From Triangularia verruculosa (lineage: Eukaryota; Ascomycota; Sordariomycetes; Sordariales; Podosporaceae), in assembly GCA_033296885.1 (NCBI GenBank), contig MU863891.1, forward strand, positions 248,001-312,000: a stretch of 64,000 nt of DNA, read 5' to 3'. Every line of letters begins with the position of its first letter. The stretch's first letter is position 1. Below the pieces are notes generated by a model. The model worked only from the letters and a program-made list of their open reading frames with translations. It was not told the origin of the DNA and did no database searches. The position numbers and the translations under genes were made by a program. Positions 46,986-57,567 of this stretch are shown piece after piece.

Positions 46986-48164
46986 TAACCTTCCTGGGAA
47001 CCATAGATATCTACCAAAACACAACCCTTTTCATCATCTTTTGTCTCTTTCCATCAACGGTTCTACTTTTCAAGCAGTCATTTCATAACAGGGTTAGGGT
47101 CATCACCAATCAGGGAGCTCAGGGGCAACACACCTCAACAAACCCCGGGGTTAGGGTTCAGTGCTTCCAGTCTTCCTCTGCGCAGCTGCCTGTCGGGATC
47201 AAATTCGGTGCTTTTCCTCCCGCCTAATCCGCAGGACGGAACATTGGTGTCCCGCTGAAGGATCTTCTTGCGAAGGGTAGCATTGCCGCGATAAGCAAAC
47301 CCACCGGGTGGCCAATGATAGGCCAGCAAAGCCACCGGACGGGCACAGAATTTTTGAACTTCCAGCGGCACAGCACGCACACCCGACCGCGCCTCTTTTA
47401 GTGCGAGTGCTTGTCTCCGTTAAAGTTGCACTCGCCGCTCCATCTTGCGAGATCGGTAGCATATTGCCGCATCACTGGGGGGAAAGATGAACTGTGTCGC
47501 CGGAAAGAGATCCTTCGGATAGGTGGGTGGTTGGTCAACGCGTGGTGGATAAGGTTGGCGAGGTTAATTGATTGAGGTGCTTTGCTGCGTGCGGTGAAGT
47601 GGAGGCGGAGCACCGGAGACATGGCCGCGGGAGGATGGAAAGTCGGTGGTATTATCGGAGGGATCGCCGGTTACAACTGTGGACGGGTTGATAGAGATCT
47701 AGAGATGCAGGACCAGCGAGTTGAGATGTCGGTAGGGGACTTTTGGGTGAGGCGTAAAATTTTGACGACCTAGGTATACTAGTGATGAGACTGAGGGCGT
47801 TACGTTCGGGTGATTTACTGGCTTTAGTCTCGGACAGTTGCTGTTCATGTTCTGTCGATGGTGTTATTTTGCGTTTGAGACACCTCACCCGAATACGTGC
47901 GGCGCATGAGGCCGTCGAAAGTCTTCTTTGAGAAAGGGAAAATGTCTTGTGTGGAGTTTCTGTCAAGTGTTGTCAAACACCGTCGCGATGGACTCGCTGC
48001 TTTGTCATCGGCATCACTCCACGCCATTTCGGGCCTCAGTGTCCAGTCCGACCGAGACCTGTCCATGATGTCTCGGCAAGTTCGGGAACGTGCTGTAGAG
48101 TCCGGTCTTGGACCTCCACACATCTCGCTGTAAACCAGGCACCGATTCCGCAAACATCACCACA
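46986..48164. other. intergenic, nothing firm
   Basis: About 1.2 kb after the P450. Two TTAGGG-type motifs occur at 47091-47099 and 47147-47156. Short frames on both strands have no domain or splice support. The last part is the amidohydrolase promoter. Confidence 0.4.
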
Positions 48165-49200
48165 ATGCTCTGTGACGTCCACCACCACTTCCTCCCCGAG
48201 GAATACGTAGAAGGTTAACAACTACATCTCACCATCTCAGTCGCTGACACGAAATAGCTAACTCTCAATCCCAGCCTGGAAAGCCTCCGGCACCATCCCC
48301 CCAGGCCTCACTCCCCCAAAATGGACCCTCCCAACCGACCTCTCCTTCCTTGACCAAAACTCAATCTCAACCACCATCCTCTCCCTCAGCGCCCCAGGCC
48401 TAACCCCCTTCCCCGCTCCCCTCCGCGCCCCCTTCGCCCGCAAAGTCAACACCCTCGCCGCTTCCATCGTCAAATCCCACCCCACCCGCTACGGCTTCTT
48501 CGCCACCCTCCCCATCTCCCCCGGAAATGATGAATCCATCCCCCTCTCCACCACCGTCTCGGAACTCAACCACGCCCTAGACGACCTCTCCGCCGACGGC
48601 GTAATCCTCTTCACAAGCTACGACGGCCTCTACCTCGGCCATGAATTCTTCCGGCCGCTCTGGACCGAGCTAAACCGGAGAGCAGCCGTGGTATTTGTCC
48701 ACCCTGACTCCCCCGGGAAGCTACCACCACCGGCGGTGAAAGGCGGCGGGGTGAACATCCCACCTCCCATCATCGACTTCCCTCACGAAACCACCCGCGC
48801 CGCTGTCTCCCTCATCACGGGGAACATCATCAGAGACTTCCCCAACGTCAAGATCATCCTCTCGCACGGAGGGGGAACGCTCCCGTTTGTGGCGAATAGA
48901 ATCGCCAACTTGGGCGCCGACGCCGGCGTTTTGCCTGCTGGTAAGACGGCGGAGGAGTTTATCGATGAGGCAAGGACGTTTTACTTTGATCTGGCGCTGA
49001 CGGCGTTTCCCGGGGCGATGGAGCTGGTGCTGGGGTTTGCGCGGCCGGGGAGGGTGCTTTATGGGAGTGATTTTCCTTTTTGCAGGGAGAATACGGTGCG
49101 GAAGCAGATGAAGAATTTGAGGGGGGTGGAGCTGGGAGAGGAGGAAGGGTTGCGGGCGTTGTTCCCGAGGTTGATGGCTAGAAGGGATGAAAAAGTATGA
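48165..49200 (+). CDS. amidohydrolase, ACMSD/OrsB-like probable decarboxylase
   Basis: Two exons (48165-48213 and 48275-49200) give 324 aa. The short first exon supplies the HxH metal motif (DVHHHFLP). Further ligands are seen in FVHPDSP, LSHGGG and YGSDFPF. These match the amidohydrolase-2 / aminocarboxymuconate-semialdehyde decarboxylase family. Fungal members next to PKS genes (OrsB, YanB, PatG) remove CO2 from orsellinic or 6-methylsalicylic acid. By analogy this enzyme may decarboxylate the aromatic acid released by the PKS. The donor is a weak GTTAAC, but joining restores the conserved N-terminus. No signal peptide is present. The gene converges on the rhodopsin-like gene (227-nt gap). 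Confidence 0.9.
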
Positions 49201-49427
49201 TGAACTGTAGGGTATAATACTCGCGGTAGATGACGGATTAATAGCTACCTAGGTGGTAAATGCTCGAGAGCAAACAATGAAAGCCTGAAAAGCACAGGAT
49301 ATGTACTAAAGAGAAAATCGGGTATCGTATTTCAGCGTTTTTGTAAATAATACATGACAAGTTTGGCTCATACATTGAACTTTCGCGTACAAGAAAAAGA
49401 AGTCTTCATAAAACATTTCATGCCACA

Positions 49428-50701
49428 TCAGACCGCCTGTCCAACCCTCTCCTTGGACCGCGAGCCAGAGTCCAGATTCGCCATGGTAATAAACTGTGGC
49501 TCTGGGCCATTCTGCCAGTCGTTCTCGCTGCTCTGCTTCTGGTAGTGCCAGTTATCGTTGGTGGCAGTGAGACTCGAAGTCGAGGCTGTTGTGGCCAGAA
49601 TTGGCCAGGTCTTGACATTGTTCCCGCTCAGTCCTCCCGAGCCAGCAGACGGGCCGCTGTTGTTGCCGCTTGACTTCTTGCCAGTTCCGCGGCCGCGAGA
49701 GGTGAAGAGGGAGGCGAGACTGCGGTGATTGATTGCACGAGCGCTGAGTTGATGGATGGCCGGGCCACATAGGGCGACGATCGCGAAAGGACCTTCGAGC
49801 ATGGATAGATAGAGCAATGGCACCAAATCCCATCCTGGGTCTGCTGGTGGCGCAACACTCAAGATGGAGGGCTTGATAGCAATGATGATGAATCTCGCCA
49901 GGGACAGGAAGGCGGAGCTGTGGAATTGTCAGTACACGTTGTGGTCCATCAACAGAGCAAAAGGCCAAAGCTTACCAGTAACCCAAAAGGAAGACACCAG
50001 TCACGCCAATCTTCTTCCTCGCCGACATACGGAGCCTCCAGATGATGGGCATTGGCAGCAAAAGCACCCAAAGATCCAAGCCGGCGTTGATGAAGGCTGA
50101 GGCATAGTACCATGGGATAGTCTCCCAGCATTCGCCAGGAAGCATGGGGTCCATGTTCTTGGCAATAGGGTTGCAAAAGGTCCTGTTTGTTGCTGTTAGA
50201 AGACCTCTTGACCACGACATGAGGCGAAACATACCACGGGTAAATGCTGAGAATAATCCACCAAATGGTGCATGCCACGCCTGTGACTTTGAGCACAATG
50301 CCAAAACGAGGCGAAGACTGGTCGAAAAGACGGCTGTAGAGCAATAGAGCGCTGATCTTGATGCCCCAAATCGTAGCGGCATAAAAGACAAGGCCGACAC
50401 GCTGAGACTGGATTTGTGGTTTGAGATGCTCCATCGGAACAACCCACCAGTGCTTCCCCAAGCCCACCGTCGTCATGTAGATCATGAGGCCCATAAAGGT
50501 GTGAGAAAAGAGCAGTGTCGCGAGCATTGCCCAGTCATCCCACCACGTCACCAGTGTCGAGGCCACGGCGCGGGACCAGAATCTCATGGCGACGGCGATT
50601 GTCGACACGGCGATGCCCACCGTGGCCACAGCCACGACCGAAGGGCCTCGGTCAGCCGCGCTGGTGGCCGGGTCGATGGAGGAGAAGTCAAAAGACTCCA
50701 T
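49428..50701 (-). CDS. rhodopsin-domain seven-TM integral membrane protein (PTH11-like, no CFEM)
   Basis: Three minus-strand exons (50701-50235, 50182-49976, 49917-49428) give 387 aa. About seven hydrophobic segments are seen, with motifs of the fungal rhodopsin-domain family: RFWSR after TM1, WWDDWAM, TVGLGKHWW, TFCNPIA, AGLDLWVLLLPMPIIWRL and MSARKKIGVTGVFLLGY. No CFEM domain precedes the helices. The cytosolic tail of ~120 residues is Ser/Gly/Asn-rich. PTH11-type relatives act as surface receptors in some fungi, but many clustered copies have no known role. Inside this cluster it could sense or transport a product. It diverges from the regulator gene, sharing a 762-nt promoter region. Confidence 0.88.
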
Positions 50702-51463
50702 GTTTGCTAGTTGACGAGACTAGTAGTAGTTGGTGTTGGTCTTTCTGTTAAGCACAGACGCCGATGGGCTCCTGCGTAGACAGGGAAAGGCAAGGTGAAA
50801 TGGCGCGCGGGAGTGCCGGAACCAAATGCACCTGTCCGCGATCAGGGCGCTTGGCGTGGTGAGACCAGGGCTTATAGTGTCTTTAATGAAGGGTTCGATT
50901 CAAGCTATTGGATGGCCAGGCCATGCAGGGCCATGCTGAGAATAGGTTTTATCTGCAGGTTTCTGCAGATCGGTACCACGGTAGACGGATCATAGGCGGC
51001 AGCTGATTTGGCGACATCGGACCGCGCCGCAAGGGAGCTTAGACTATTTCACGGCGTCGAAAAATCCATGGTTGATACACTCGAGTTGCGGCGCAGCAAG
51101 AAGGGAACGTTGGAGATCGCTTTCAGGCTGATGTCTGGTCCTCGCACATGTATGTCTCTTCGAAGTAAGACCGTTGTGCCAAGGTAAGGACGGGCACAGC
51201 AATGTGCCCTTGCAGCATGTGGTGGTTCGGTCCAGGACAACTCGTTGCACGCAATGCGGGGCAGGGCACAGAGTGGAGGGTTAGGGGTCTGAGTACGCAT
51301 GCCTTCGGGATAAGCCCCCGCAAGAGACGGGTGAACATCGAGAGCAAACCACGGTGTGTGGAGAGTCAACTTGCAGTACAAGCAAAATGTAATAACACCT
51401 TTACGGACCGGAGGCGTCTCTGGCACATCTCAGCAACAATCCCCGGGACCGGACACGGACGAA
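50702..51463. promoter_or_regulatory. divergent promoter, rhodopsin-like gene and Zn2Cys6 regulator
   Basis: The 762-nt region holds two copies of CGGACCG (CGG-N1-CCG inverted half-sites) at 51018-51024 and 51404-51410. They could be self-regulatory sites for the adjacent Zn2Cys6 factor. No gene was seen within it. Confidence 0.4.
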
Positions 51464-52735
51464 ATGAGTGAACCGCCGCCGTCATCAGCGGGGAAGCGCG
51501 CGGCATGCGATCGCTGCCATGGACTCAAAATGCGCTGTGTGGTCGACCAGACTCCCGGAGTCGGGTCTGGCGGCCAACGACGGTGTCGACGCTGCCACAG
51601 CGCACGAGTTGCATGCAACTACAGTGTCCCAGGACGCTCTGGGCGCCCACCAACGAAGCCGGGAGGTCAGCTTCTCACAACCAACAACACACGCCCAGGC
51701 TTGGCGTCAACCCCATCATCTCTCTTCAGCAGCATCCAAGTCGCTCCATCTCTGGCATCTACCAGTTCTTGGACCGACACAGTAGCCCTGCTCCAGCCAG
51801 ACTCCTACGCAACGTCACCATGGGACTCTCTTGCTCATCAGGATGACTGGATATCTGGCCAGAACATTGCAGAGCAGAGATATCTCGAAAACTACAACCC
51901 AAGCCAGCCACCCATGCACCCCACACGCCCGTTGCCGGTAGTTGTGGGCACGGATTCCTCTCCCCAAACCCAAGCCAGCACGGGCACCCTTGAGCTATCA
52001 CCAAACGACCGACCACGCCAGGAATCCACCAGCTCCTCCTCGGCTGCTAGCCCGCCAGAGGCCAGGTATGACGGGCAGCAATACCTGCAGCGCCTGTCCG
52101 AGTTCAACGTCCGGCTCTCGCATCCGGTGGGTCTCACCCCGGACGCCAGCTCATCCTCCCGCGTAAGCCCGGAGCAACTCGAGCATGCCGCCACGCATAT
52201 CCTGTCAAGTTCTACGGCATTTCTCGAGTTGATCAACTACCCTTCGTCTGGCATGTTGTCCAGCCCTACTGCCACTCCCGACATGGCTGCGCGTCTGCAA
52301 CTGCTGGTGTCGTACATGCGTCTGACGGAGCTGCATTATGGCTTGTACGCTGCTGTTTATGGCTATCTGAAGCACACCCCACCAAATACCGGAGAAAAGC
52401 CACCGGATTTCGGGCTGGGCCTGGCTGGTGTGTCGCTCAGCCCATCGCCGAGATTCCAGTTGCAGATCTTACTGCAGACAGCTGCTCATTATCTGTGCTG
52501 TATTCAGGAGGCTCTTGGGTTGCCGGCGCCGTTGCAGCTAAAGGGGTTTAGACAGTCAGGATTGACAAGCAGCCCGGAGGGGACAAATCTGCTTGGTCAA
52601 CCGGGGTCGGCAGAGACGGCGATGCTCATGCACACACTGATGATGCATGACCAGGAGAGTAGACTGAAGAGCATGATGGATATTCTGGAGAGACTCAAGA
52701 CCGAGTTTGGGATTACGATTTTCATGTTTGGGTGA
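51464..52735 (+). CDS. Zn2Cys6 transcription factor, probable cluster regulator
   Basis: An intronless frame of 423 aa from ATG 51464; an in-frame ATG at 51356 would add 36 residues. The zinc cluster near residues 15-55 follows CX2CX6CX15CX2CX6C, beginning ACDRCHGLKMRC and ending CHSARVAC. The spacer between the two Cys triplets is long and Gly-rich. The middle is Ser/Pro/Gln-rich. The C-terminus has helical segments (LQLLVSYMRLTELHYGLY, LLQTAAHYLCCIQEAL) like AflR-type regulators. It should be nuclear and bind CGG-type half-sites in cluster promoters. It converges on the O-methyltransferase with a 62-nt gap. Confidence 0.9.
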   Translation: MSEPPPSSAGKRAACDRCHGLKMRCVVDQTPGVGSGGQRRCRRCHSARVACNYSVPGRSGRPPTKPGGQLLTTNNTRPGLASTPSSLFSSIQVAPSLASTSSWTDTVALLQPDSYATSPWDSLAHQDDWISGQNIAEQRYLENYNPSQPPMHPTRPLPVVVGTDSSPQTQASTGTLELSPNDRPRQESTSSSSAASPPEARYDGQQYLQRLSEFNVRLSHPVGLTPDASSSSRVSPEQLEHAATHILSSSTAFLELINYPSSGMLSSPTATPDMAARLQLLVSYMRLTELHYGLYAAVYGYLKHTPPNTGEKPPDFGLGLAGVSLSPSPRFQLQILLQTAAHYLCCIQEALGLPAPLQLKGFRQSGLTSSPEGTNLLGQPGSAETAMLMHTLMMHDQESRLKSMMDILERLKTEFGITIFMFG

Positions 52736-52797
52736 CCACACAAAAGCATTTTTACTGTTTTACTTTCTACGTACACGATTTACAATACGAATGATCT

Positions 52798-54088
52798 TTA
52801 CACGCCTTCACACTCCAAGATACTCATCCCGATCCCCTTGCCCATCATAACCTTCCCTATCCTCATCCCCGCCCGGCCGACAATCCCCTCCCACTCCTCC
52901 AGCGTCCTTTCCTTCCCGCTAATCCCCATCATAGCCAAATCCAGCGCGTAACTGAAAGGCGAACTCTCCCCAGAAACAAGCACCATCTCCACGATCAACA
53001 CCTTGCTATCCTCCGCCATCACCCGCTGTATTTTCGACAGGATATTCACACACTCATCGTCACCGTAATCATGCAAACATCTCCTCAGGAGATACCCCTT
53101 CGCCCCTTTCACCGGTTGCTCCTTGTGGAAATCAATCCCCATCTTCTTCACCTCCCCCAACAACAACCCCTTGCTACCATCAACCGCGTCAATCACCTCG
53201 GGTCTATCCTGCAGCACACATCTTTCTGGTATCAACCGTGTCTCCCACCCCAAGATCGCCTGCAGGGTATGTCCCGCCCCCCCACCAACATCCACCAACT
53301 GCATCCTCTCATCGTCATGACTGCGGTCAAAAGCCCACGAGAAATCATATCGCTCTTCTTCTTTCTGTGCGGATTGGTGACGGTGATCGAGCTGACGGCA
53401 AGCCATGAACTCCTGCGTCTTGGTCATCGCCTGCATGAATATCCCCATCAGCTCCGGCTGCGCGTTCATCAGCTCGAACACGCTCTTCTCCGGCTGGCCC
53501 TTGGCGAAGGCATACGGGGTGTGCGTTTTGTCTCTGGGGAGGTGATGCCGTCCGTAATGGGCGTAGTACTCTGGTGTCCCTGCTTCTTGGGGGAAGTCTT
53601 CGTATAGAATCAGTCTCATGGTTGATCGGAACAGTTCGTCGGTGGCGATGGAGCGGGAGCGGTGGGTGTGGGAGACGTGGGACGGTTTTGGTGAGGAGAG
53701 GAGGCCGGTGGAGATTAGCAGTCTTGTTAGACGGGCTGGATGACGGTGATTGATTAGTTTTTGGTAAAGGGTAAAGGGAGTAGAGATTTGGGGGGACGGA
53801 CAGATGAGTTCAACATCGGCGTCGAGTTTGGCTGCGAGATCGGAAAATGAGATGGGCGCGTCGGTGGGGATGGCTTGGAAGGCGTCCCATTTGAGGAATA
53901 GTCGGGTGACAATGATCTCGACTTTGTTCACGACGAAGTGGACGTAGAGTTCCTGCTCGTCTTGGGCGGCATGGATGATTGGATTGGGCGGTGCTGATTA
54001 TTGACTGCCGGGAGCCACCCGAGGTAACCGTCTCTGTGAGTTGATTGCAGAGGGGTTTGAGGGCGTCATGGTTGAGTGGTGATGACAT
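52798..54088 (-). CDS. O-methyltransferase (COMT-like), 5' structure uncertain
   Basis: The main frame (stop 52798) encodes a SAM-dependent O-methyltransferase: dimerisation-type N-terminus (NKVEIIVTRLFLKWDAFQAIP), SAM motif LVDVGGGAGHT, and catalytic His in RRCLHDYGDDE. The 5' end is not clean. No in-frame ATG precedes this frame; the ATG at 54088 opens a different frame (MSSPLNHDALKPLCNQLTE). A weak GTGGCT donor with a CCCAAG acceptor would join them, otherwise there is a frameshift. Inside the main frame a 66-nt stretch (53801-53736, donor GTCCGT) is probably an intron, giving VELISRLTRLLISTG. If the N-terminus is broken, the enzyme may be inactive in this strain. Expected role: O-methylation of a phenol on the polyketide. 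Confidence 0.82.
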
Positions 54089-54389
54089 CTTGTGAAAGGT
54101 AGGATAAGGGTTGGTGAGTGGACGTAATCCGACCTAGGAAAGCCGAGGATACGCCATACACTTATACTTTCTTACTCGGGGCTTGCCAAGAATGGCCCCG
54201 AATCCTGGTCTAGCCGGTGGGTTTGCCTCAGATCTGGTGTCACACATAGTTCGATAGACAAAGGCGCCCCAGATTCTGGAAAGCTCTAGTTCAAAATGTC
54301 TCGCATTGTGATCTCTAGCACCATACATTATTAGTTGACCACCAAAATACTATAGCAAGGCAAACAACAGCAATAAGTACCCAGCTTCC
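54089..54389. other. intergenic spacer
   Basis: About 300 nt between the O-methyltransferase start and the 3' end of the NAD(P)-binding protein gene. It should include the O-methyltransferase promoter. Nothing else was seen. Confidence 0.45.
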
Positions 54390-55118
54390 TTACTCAATCC
54401 CCCCAACCGTCTTGCTCCCCACCCTCACCAAATCCGCATTCTCATACGTTTCCTTCTCAAACCCCTTCACCACCCCCTCCACCAACGCACCCGCAATCTG
54501 CCCAACCCTCACCTTCCCAATCCCGATAATCCCAAAAAACACCTTCGCCAGCGCCCCCGTCTCCTTGGTCGGCCCAGAGATAATCCCCGGCTTCGCAATC
54601 GCCGCCTCCACCTTCCCCCCAGAGCTCTTCGCAAACTCCAGTATCTGATTCTCCGCCTCCCCCCTCAGCACGCAGTAATCCCCAAGCAGTAACGGCTTCT
54701 TGGCCGGGTCCCTCACAGCGTTGCTACCGCTGATGTAGACGAACCGAAACGGCTTTTTCTCTGTCAGGGAGGATATGACTTTGAGCCCGTTGACGGCGTA
54801 GTCACGGCAGACTTTGACGGTTGTTTCCCAGGGCACCGACTTGAGCTGGGAGGGTGTGATGGCAATGGTCCAGATGCAGGCATCGGCGTTGGCGAGCTCG
54901 GATTTGACGTTCTCGGGGTAGTCTGTCGTGTCAAAGTTATCAAGGGTGACGGACTTGAGCTTGGACAGGTCAGCGTTGGGGAGGAGGGTGGACGCCACGG
55001 GGGTGGGGGCGGGTTTGCGGCCGAGGGCGACGATGGAGGTGATGGCGGGGTTGGAGAGAGACTGGCGGATGATTTCGGTGGCTACGAAGCCGGTGGAGCC
55101 GGCGACGACGAGCTTCAT
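54390..55118 (-). CDS. atypical SDR / NAD(P)-binding domain protein
   Basis: A single exon of 242 aa from the ATG at 55118. The frame is open further upstream, but the Pro/Ser-rich extension looks non-coding and MKLVVAGSTGFVATEI starts exactly at the Rossmann fold. The glycine motif is GSTGFVA with the third glycine replaced. Other features are ALGRKP after beta-2, RFVYISGSNAV in the central sheet and AKPGIISG. These are typical of atypical SDRs (NmrA/HTATIP2-like), which may be reductases or NADP sensors. No YxxxK pair is seen at the classical place. A role in polyketide tailoring is inferred only from location. Confidence 0.83.
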   Translation of the reverse strand: MKLVVAGSTGFVATEIIRQSLSNPAITSIVALGRKPAPTPVASTLLPNADLSKLKSVTLDNFDTTDYPENVKSELANADACIWTIAITPSQLKSVPWETTVKVCRDYAVNGLKVISSLTEKKPFRFVYISGSNAVRDPAKKPLLLGDYCVLRGEAENQILEFAKSSGGKVEAAIAKPGIISGPTKETGALAKVFFGIIGIGKVRVGQIAGALVEGVVKGFEKETYENADLVRVGSKTVGGIE

Positions 55119-55451
55119 TTTTTTTTCTGGTTTGATTATTGGAGATAGCTTGGGTACTGGAGATAAGGTAGCTTGGATGTTGGAGCTGGAGTTGTTGGTG
55201 TGTGGGGGAACGGTTGGAGGTGGACTTGGCGGGGATAAATACAGTGGGAGAAAGTCACGTAGGCAGTGAACACGCGGCGCGCGGATGCTGATTGTACAGT
55301 GCCGGAGTCTTGGCTGCAACGGTCTGGAATTGCCTGCAGGTGACACAGCATGTCTCACTCAGCAGATAATTCAATATTGATCTTCGAATTCTTGAGAAAT
55401 ATACCTATGTTACATTATCTACCCCAAACACGCCTTCGTAGCCACCTGAAG
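55119..55451. other. intergenic spacer, SDR promoter
   Basis: About 330 nt. On the minus strand it carries an A/T-rich patch ahead of the SDR start (GTATTTATCC near 55240) that may act as a TATA-like element. No gene was seen. Confidence 0.35.
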
Positions 55452-56495
55452 CTAACACTTGGAAGGCAGCGACAGGTTCACCTTCAGCACCTGTCCACCG
55501 GTGGGTGGTGTCGCCGTGTAATTTCCGCCTGTCGCCACAAAGATTGAGTTTCCGTCCCTCGACGCAGCCACAGCCGTTGGCGACTCAAACAAGGGAGAAG
55601 CACCCAAGCCTCCGGCAATCAACGACTGCGCCCCGGACGCCGTGACCCGAACAACATCATAATCGTGCAAAGAAATGTGCGCATTCCCACACCGGTCAAA
55701 GTCGAAGTCGTCGTAGGCGTACGTCATGCTGGCCGGCGCCGACCCGGGGAGGGTGGCGAGAACCTGGACAGGACCGACCTTGTTGCCGAAGTTGTCAATC
55801 TGAACCCGAGCGTAGGTGCCGCGTCCCGAGTTGGTGAAGTAGAGGTAGTTGCCCTTAATCTTCAAACCATTGATGCCGAGCGGCATGGTCGGGTTGCCGC
55901 CGTTTCCGAGGGCCGGGTCGGAAAAGGCAACATCGACTTGGCGGGTGAGGATGTTGATACGCAAGACACGCCCGCCGAGAGAGTCGGCGCTGAGGACGAG
56001 GGTCGGGTTGTTGGGGATGGCCGCAAGCCCGTTCATCATGGCTGTGTCAGGATAGGGGATCTTGTTGACGAGAAGACCGCAGGGCTTGCCGTTCAGCTGG
56101 ACGATGAGTACCACGTACACAGACAAGCTGCCGTACTGAAACGAGAAGCCAGTGTGAATCCCACCGGTTACGGCATAAAGAGTGCCTGCTGTGGACGGTA
56201 TCTCAGTGATACCACTGAGGCCCGTCGCGCCGTCAAGTGTGACTACATGCTGCGGCGTGGGGTTGGTGACGCCCGGGTTGATGGACGTGAGGTTGCCTGA
56301 CTTGAAGGTGGTGAGCAGTACGTGCCCCGAAGGCAGCACATGCAGATTTTCGAGAAATGTGTCGTCCGGATATTTGAAGATCTGAGTCGCCGGTAGTGTT
56401 GCCCTGGATCCAATCGAGCCGCACTCAGCAGACTGAGCCGCACTCGCCCAGAGCAAGACTCTGGCGAATGAGGGAACCAGCAGACGCAAAAGCAT
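55452..56495 (-). CDS. secreted six-bladed beta-propeller (SMP-30/NHL-like)
   Basis: A single exon of 347 aa from ATG 56495, chosen because it starts a signal peptide (MLLRLLVPSFARVLLWASAA); the frame is open upstream but lacks features. Repeated beta-propeller strands are seen (ENLHVLPSGHVLLTTF, GLSGITEIP, GLAAIPNNPTLVLSAD, GINGLKIKGNYLYFTNSG, VAASRDGNSIFVATGG), as in SMP-30/gluconolactonase-like proteins. Such proteins are recurrent in fungal biosynthetic clusters; characterised ones include hydrolases and cyclases, and many have no known role. Whether this one is catalytic is unknown. It diverges from the FAD-linked oxidase across ~1.1 kb. Confidence 0.85.
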   Translation of the reverse strand: MLLRLLVPSFARVLLWASAAQSAECGSIGSRATLPATQIFKYPDDTFLENLHVLPSGHVLLTTFKSGNLTSINPGVTNPTPQHVVTLDGATGLSGITEIPSTAGTLYAVTGGIHTGFSFQYGSLSVYVVLIVQLNGKPCGLLVNKIPYPDTAMMNGLAAIPNNPTLVLSADSLGGRVLRINILTRQVDVAFSDPALGNGGNPTMPLGINGLKIKGNYLYFTNSGRGTYARVQIDNFGNKVGPVQVLATLPGSAPASMTYAYDDFDFDRCGNAHISLHDYDVVRVTASGAQSLIAGGLGASPLFESPTAVAASRDGNSIFVATGGNYTATPPTGGQVLKVNLSLPSKC

Positions 56496-57567
56496 GGTTG
56501 GATAGAATTCACGGCAAAGGGGCTGGAACGTGGTAGTATAACCAGGTAAGGTGTATGCATGGAAGATGTTTGGAATTCTTCTAGACGGTCTTAAAGTCTT
56601 CTGTCTCACAGCTTTCCCCAGGTTCCCACCCTGGTCTTGCCACGGGCAGGCCGTCCAAAGTAGAGAAAGTAGACCCTCCTTGGCCACCTAAAATTGAGCT
56701 TCTGGCGTACGCCACAAGGAATTAAACCCTCACTAGTAGCAAGCAGTGATCCAGTAGTGCGTTTGATATCTTGCGGCTGACTGGAATCTCATGAGGAAAC
56801 TGCGCACAGATATCCCTATCCCTCTCCACCTGCACATTTTGGTGCCGTGATGGTCTCCGCTTGATGGTGTTCGGCTGCTCGATGGCGAGCGATACTAGGA
56901 CGTACGCGGGAGGCACAGCTGTGGTGCGCTTGCCTCCATGGAATTCATCACATGCCAGAGCTGGATGCACGTGTGTGCATCGGGGTTGTGCTGAATAAAT
57001 GCTGTGGGGAGAAACAGCAGCCCTACGGCACAGCTGTGATAAGGATGCATAAGGGGGATTTTCAACTGCATCTCGCGTATAGACGTGATGGCTAAATGGG
57101 GCAAAACCCACCGGGTCTCACGGAGGGTGCATTCACCCTCCATCAGCAGCGGGACCCAGCCATTTTGTCTCGGCCGATGGTGATGATACTGCCTACCTAA
57201 TTGGGGCACTGCCGTTTCCTGCGCCATAGGTACGACTCAGCGATCCTTCCATGCTGCCGGGCATCATCCAAGGTGGCACTCGCTACCTGCCCATTCCACC
57301 ATAGCTCGCCCACTCGACCACGGAGCTCGATGAGAGAAGGCCGTGATGAAGCTACCACAGTACAGCGGTAACCGCTGTGCCTGAATAGAAACGACCGCCG
57401 CGAAATGGGCTGTGAGATTCCAGGAAAAGAAGCAGGCACATAGCTAGTGGCAACCTGGAATGTGGCTTTCGTGCCGTAAGAATGAAAGACGTTAAAACTT
57501 GATAGAACTCCGTGTCCGTAGTGCCTTCGTCGAAGCCAAGCTCCCCGATTCAGTAAATTTTGTCGAC
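56496..57567. promoter_or_regulatory. divergent promoter, beta-propeller and FAD oxidase genes
   Basis: About 1.07 kb between two divergent starts of secreted proteins. Short frames on both strands are unsupported. A CGGCCG palindrome near 57170 could be a zinc-cluster site; this is weak evidence. Confidence 0.4.

Noticed and set aside
47845..48153. Frames on both strands between the P450 and the amidohydrolase
   Set aside because: No recognisable sequence, no good start context, and the region is the likely amidohydrolase promoter.
50880..50900. GGTTCGATTCA resembling a tRNA B box
   Set aside because: No A box at the right distance and no cloverleaf can be drawn.
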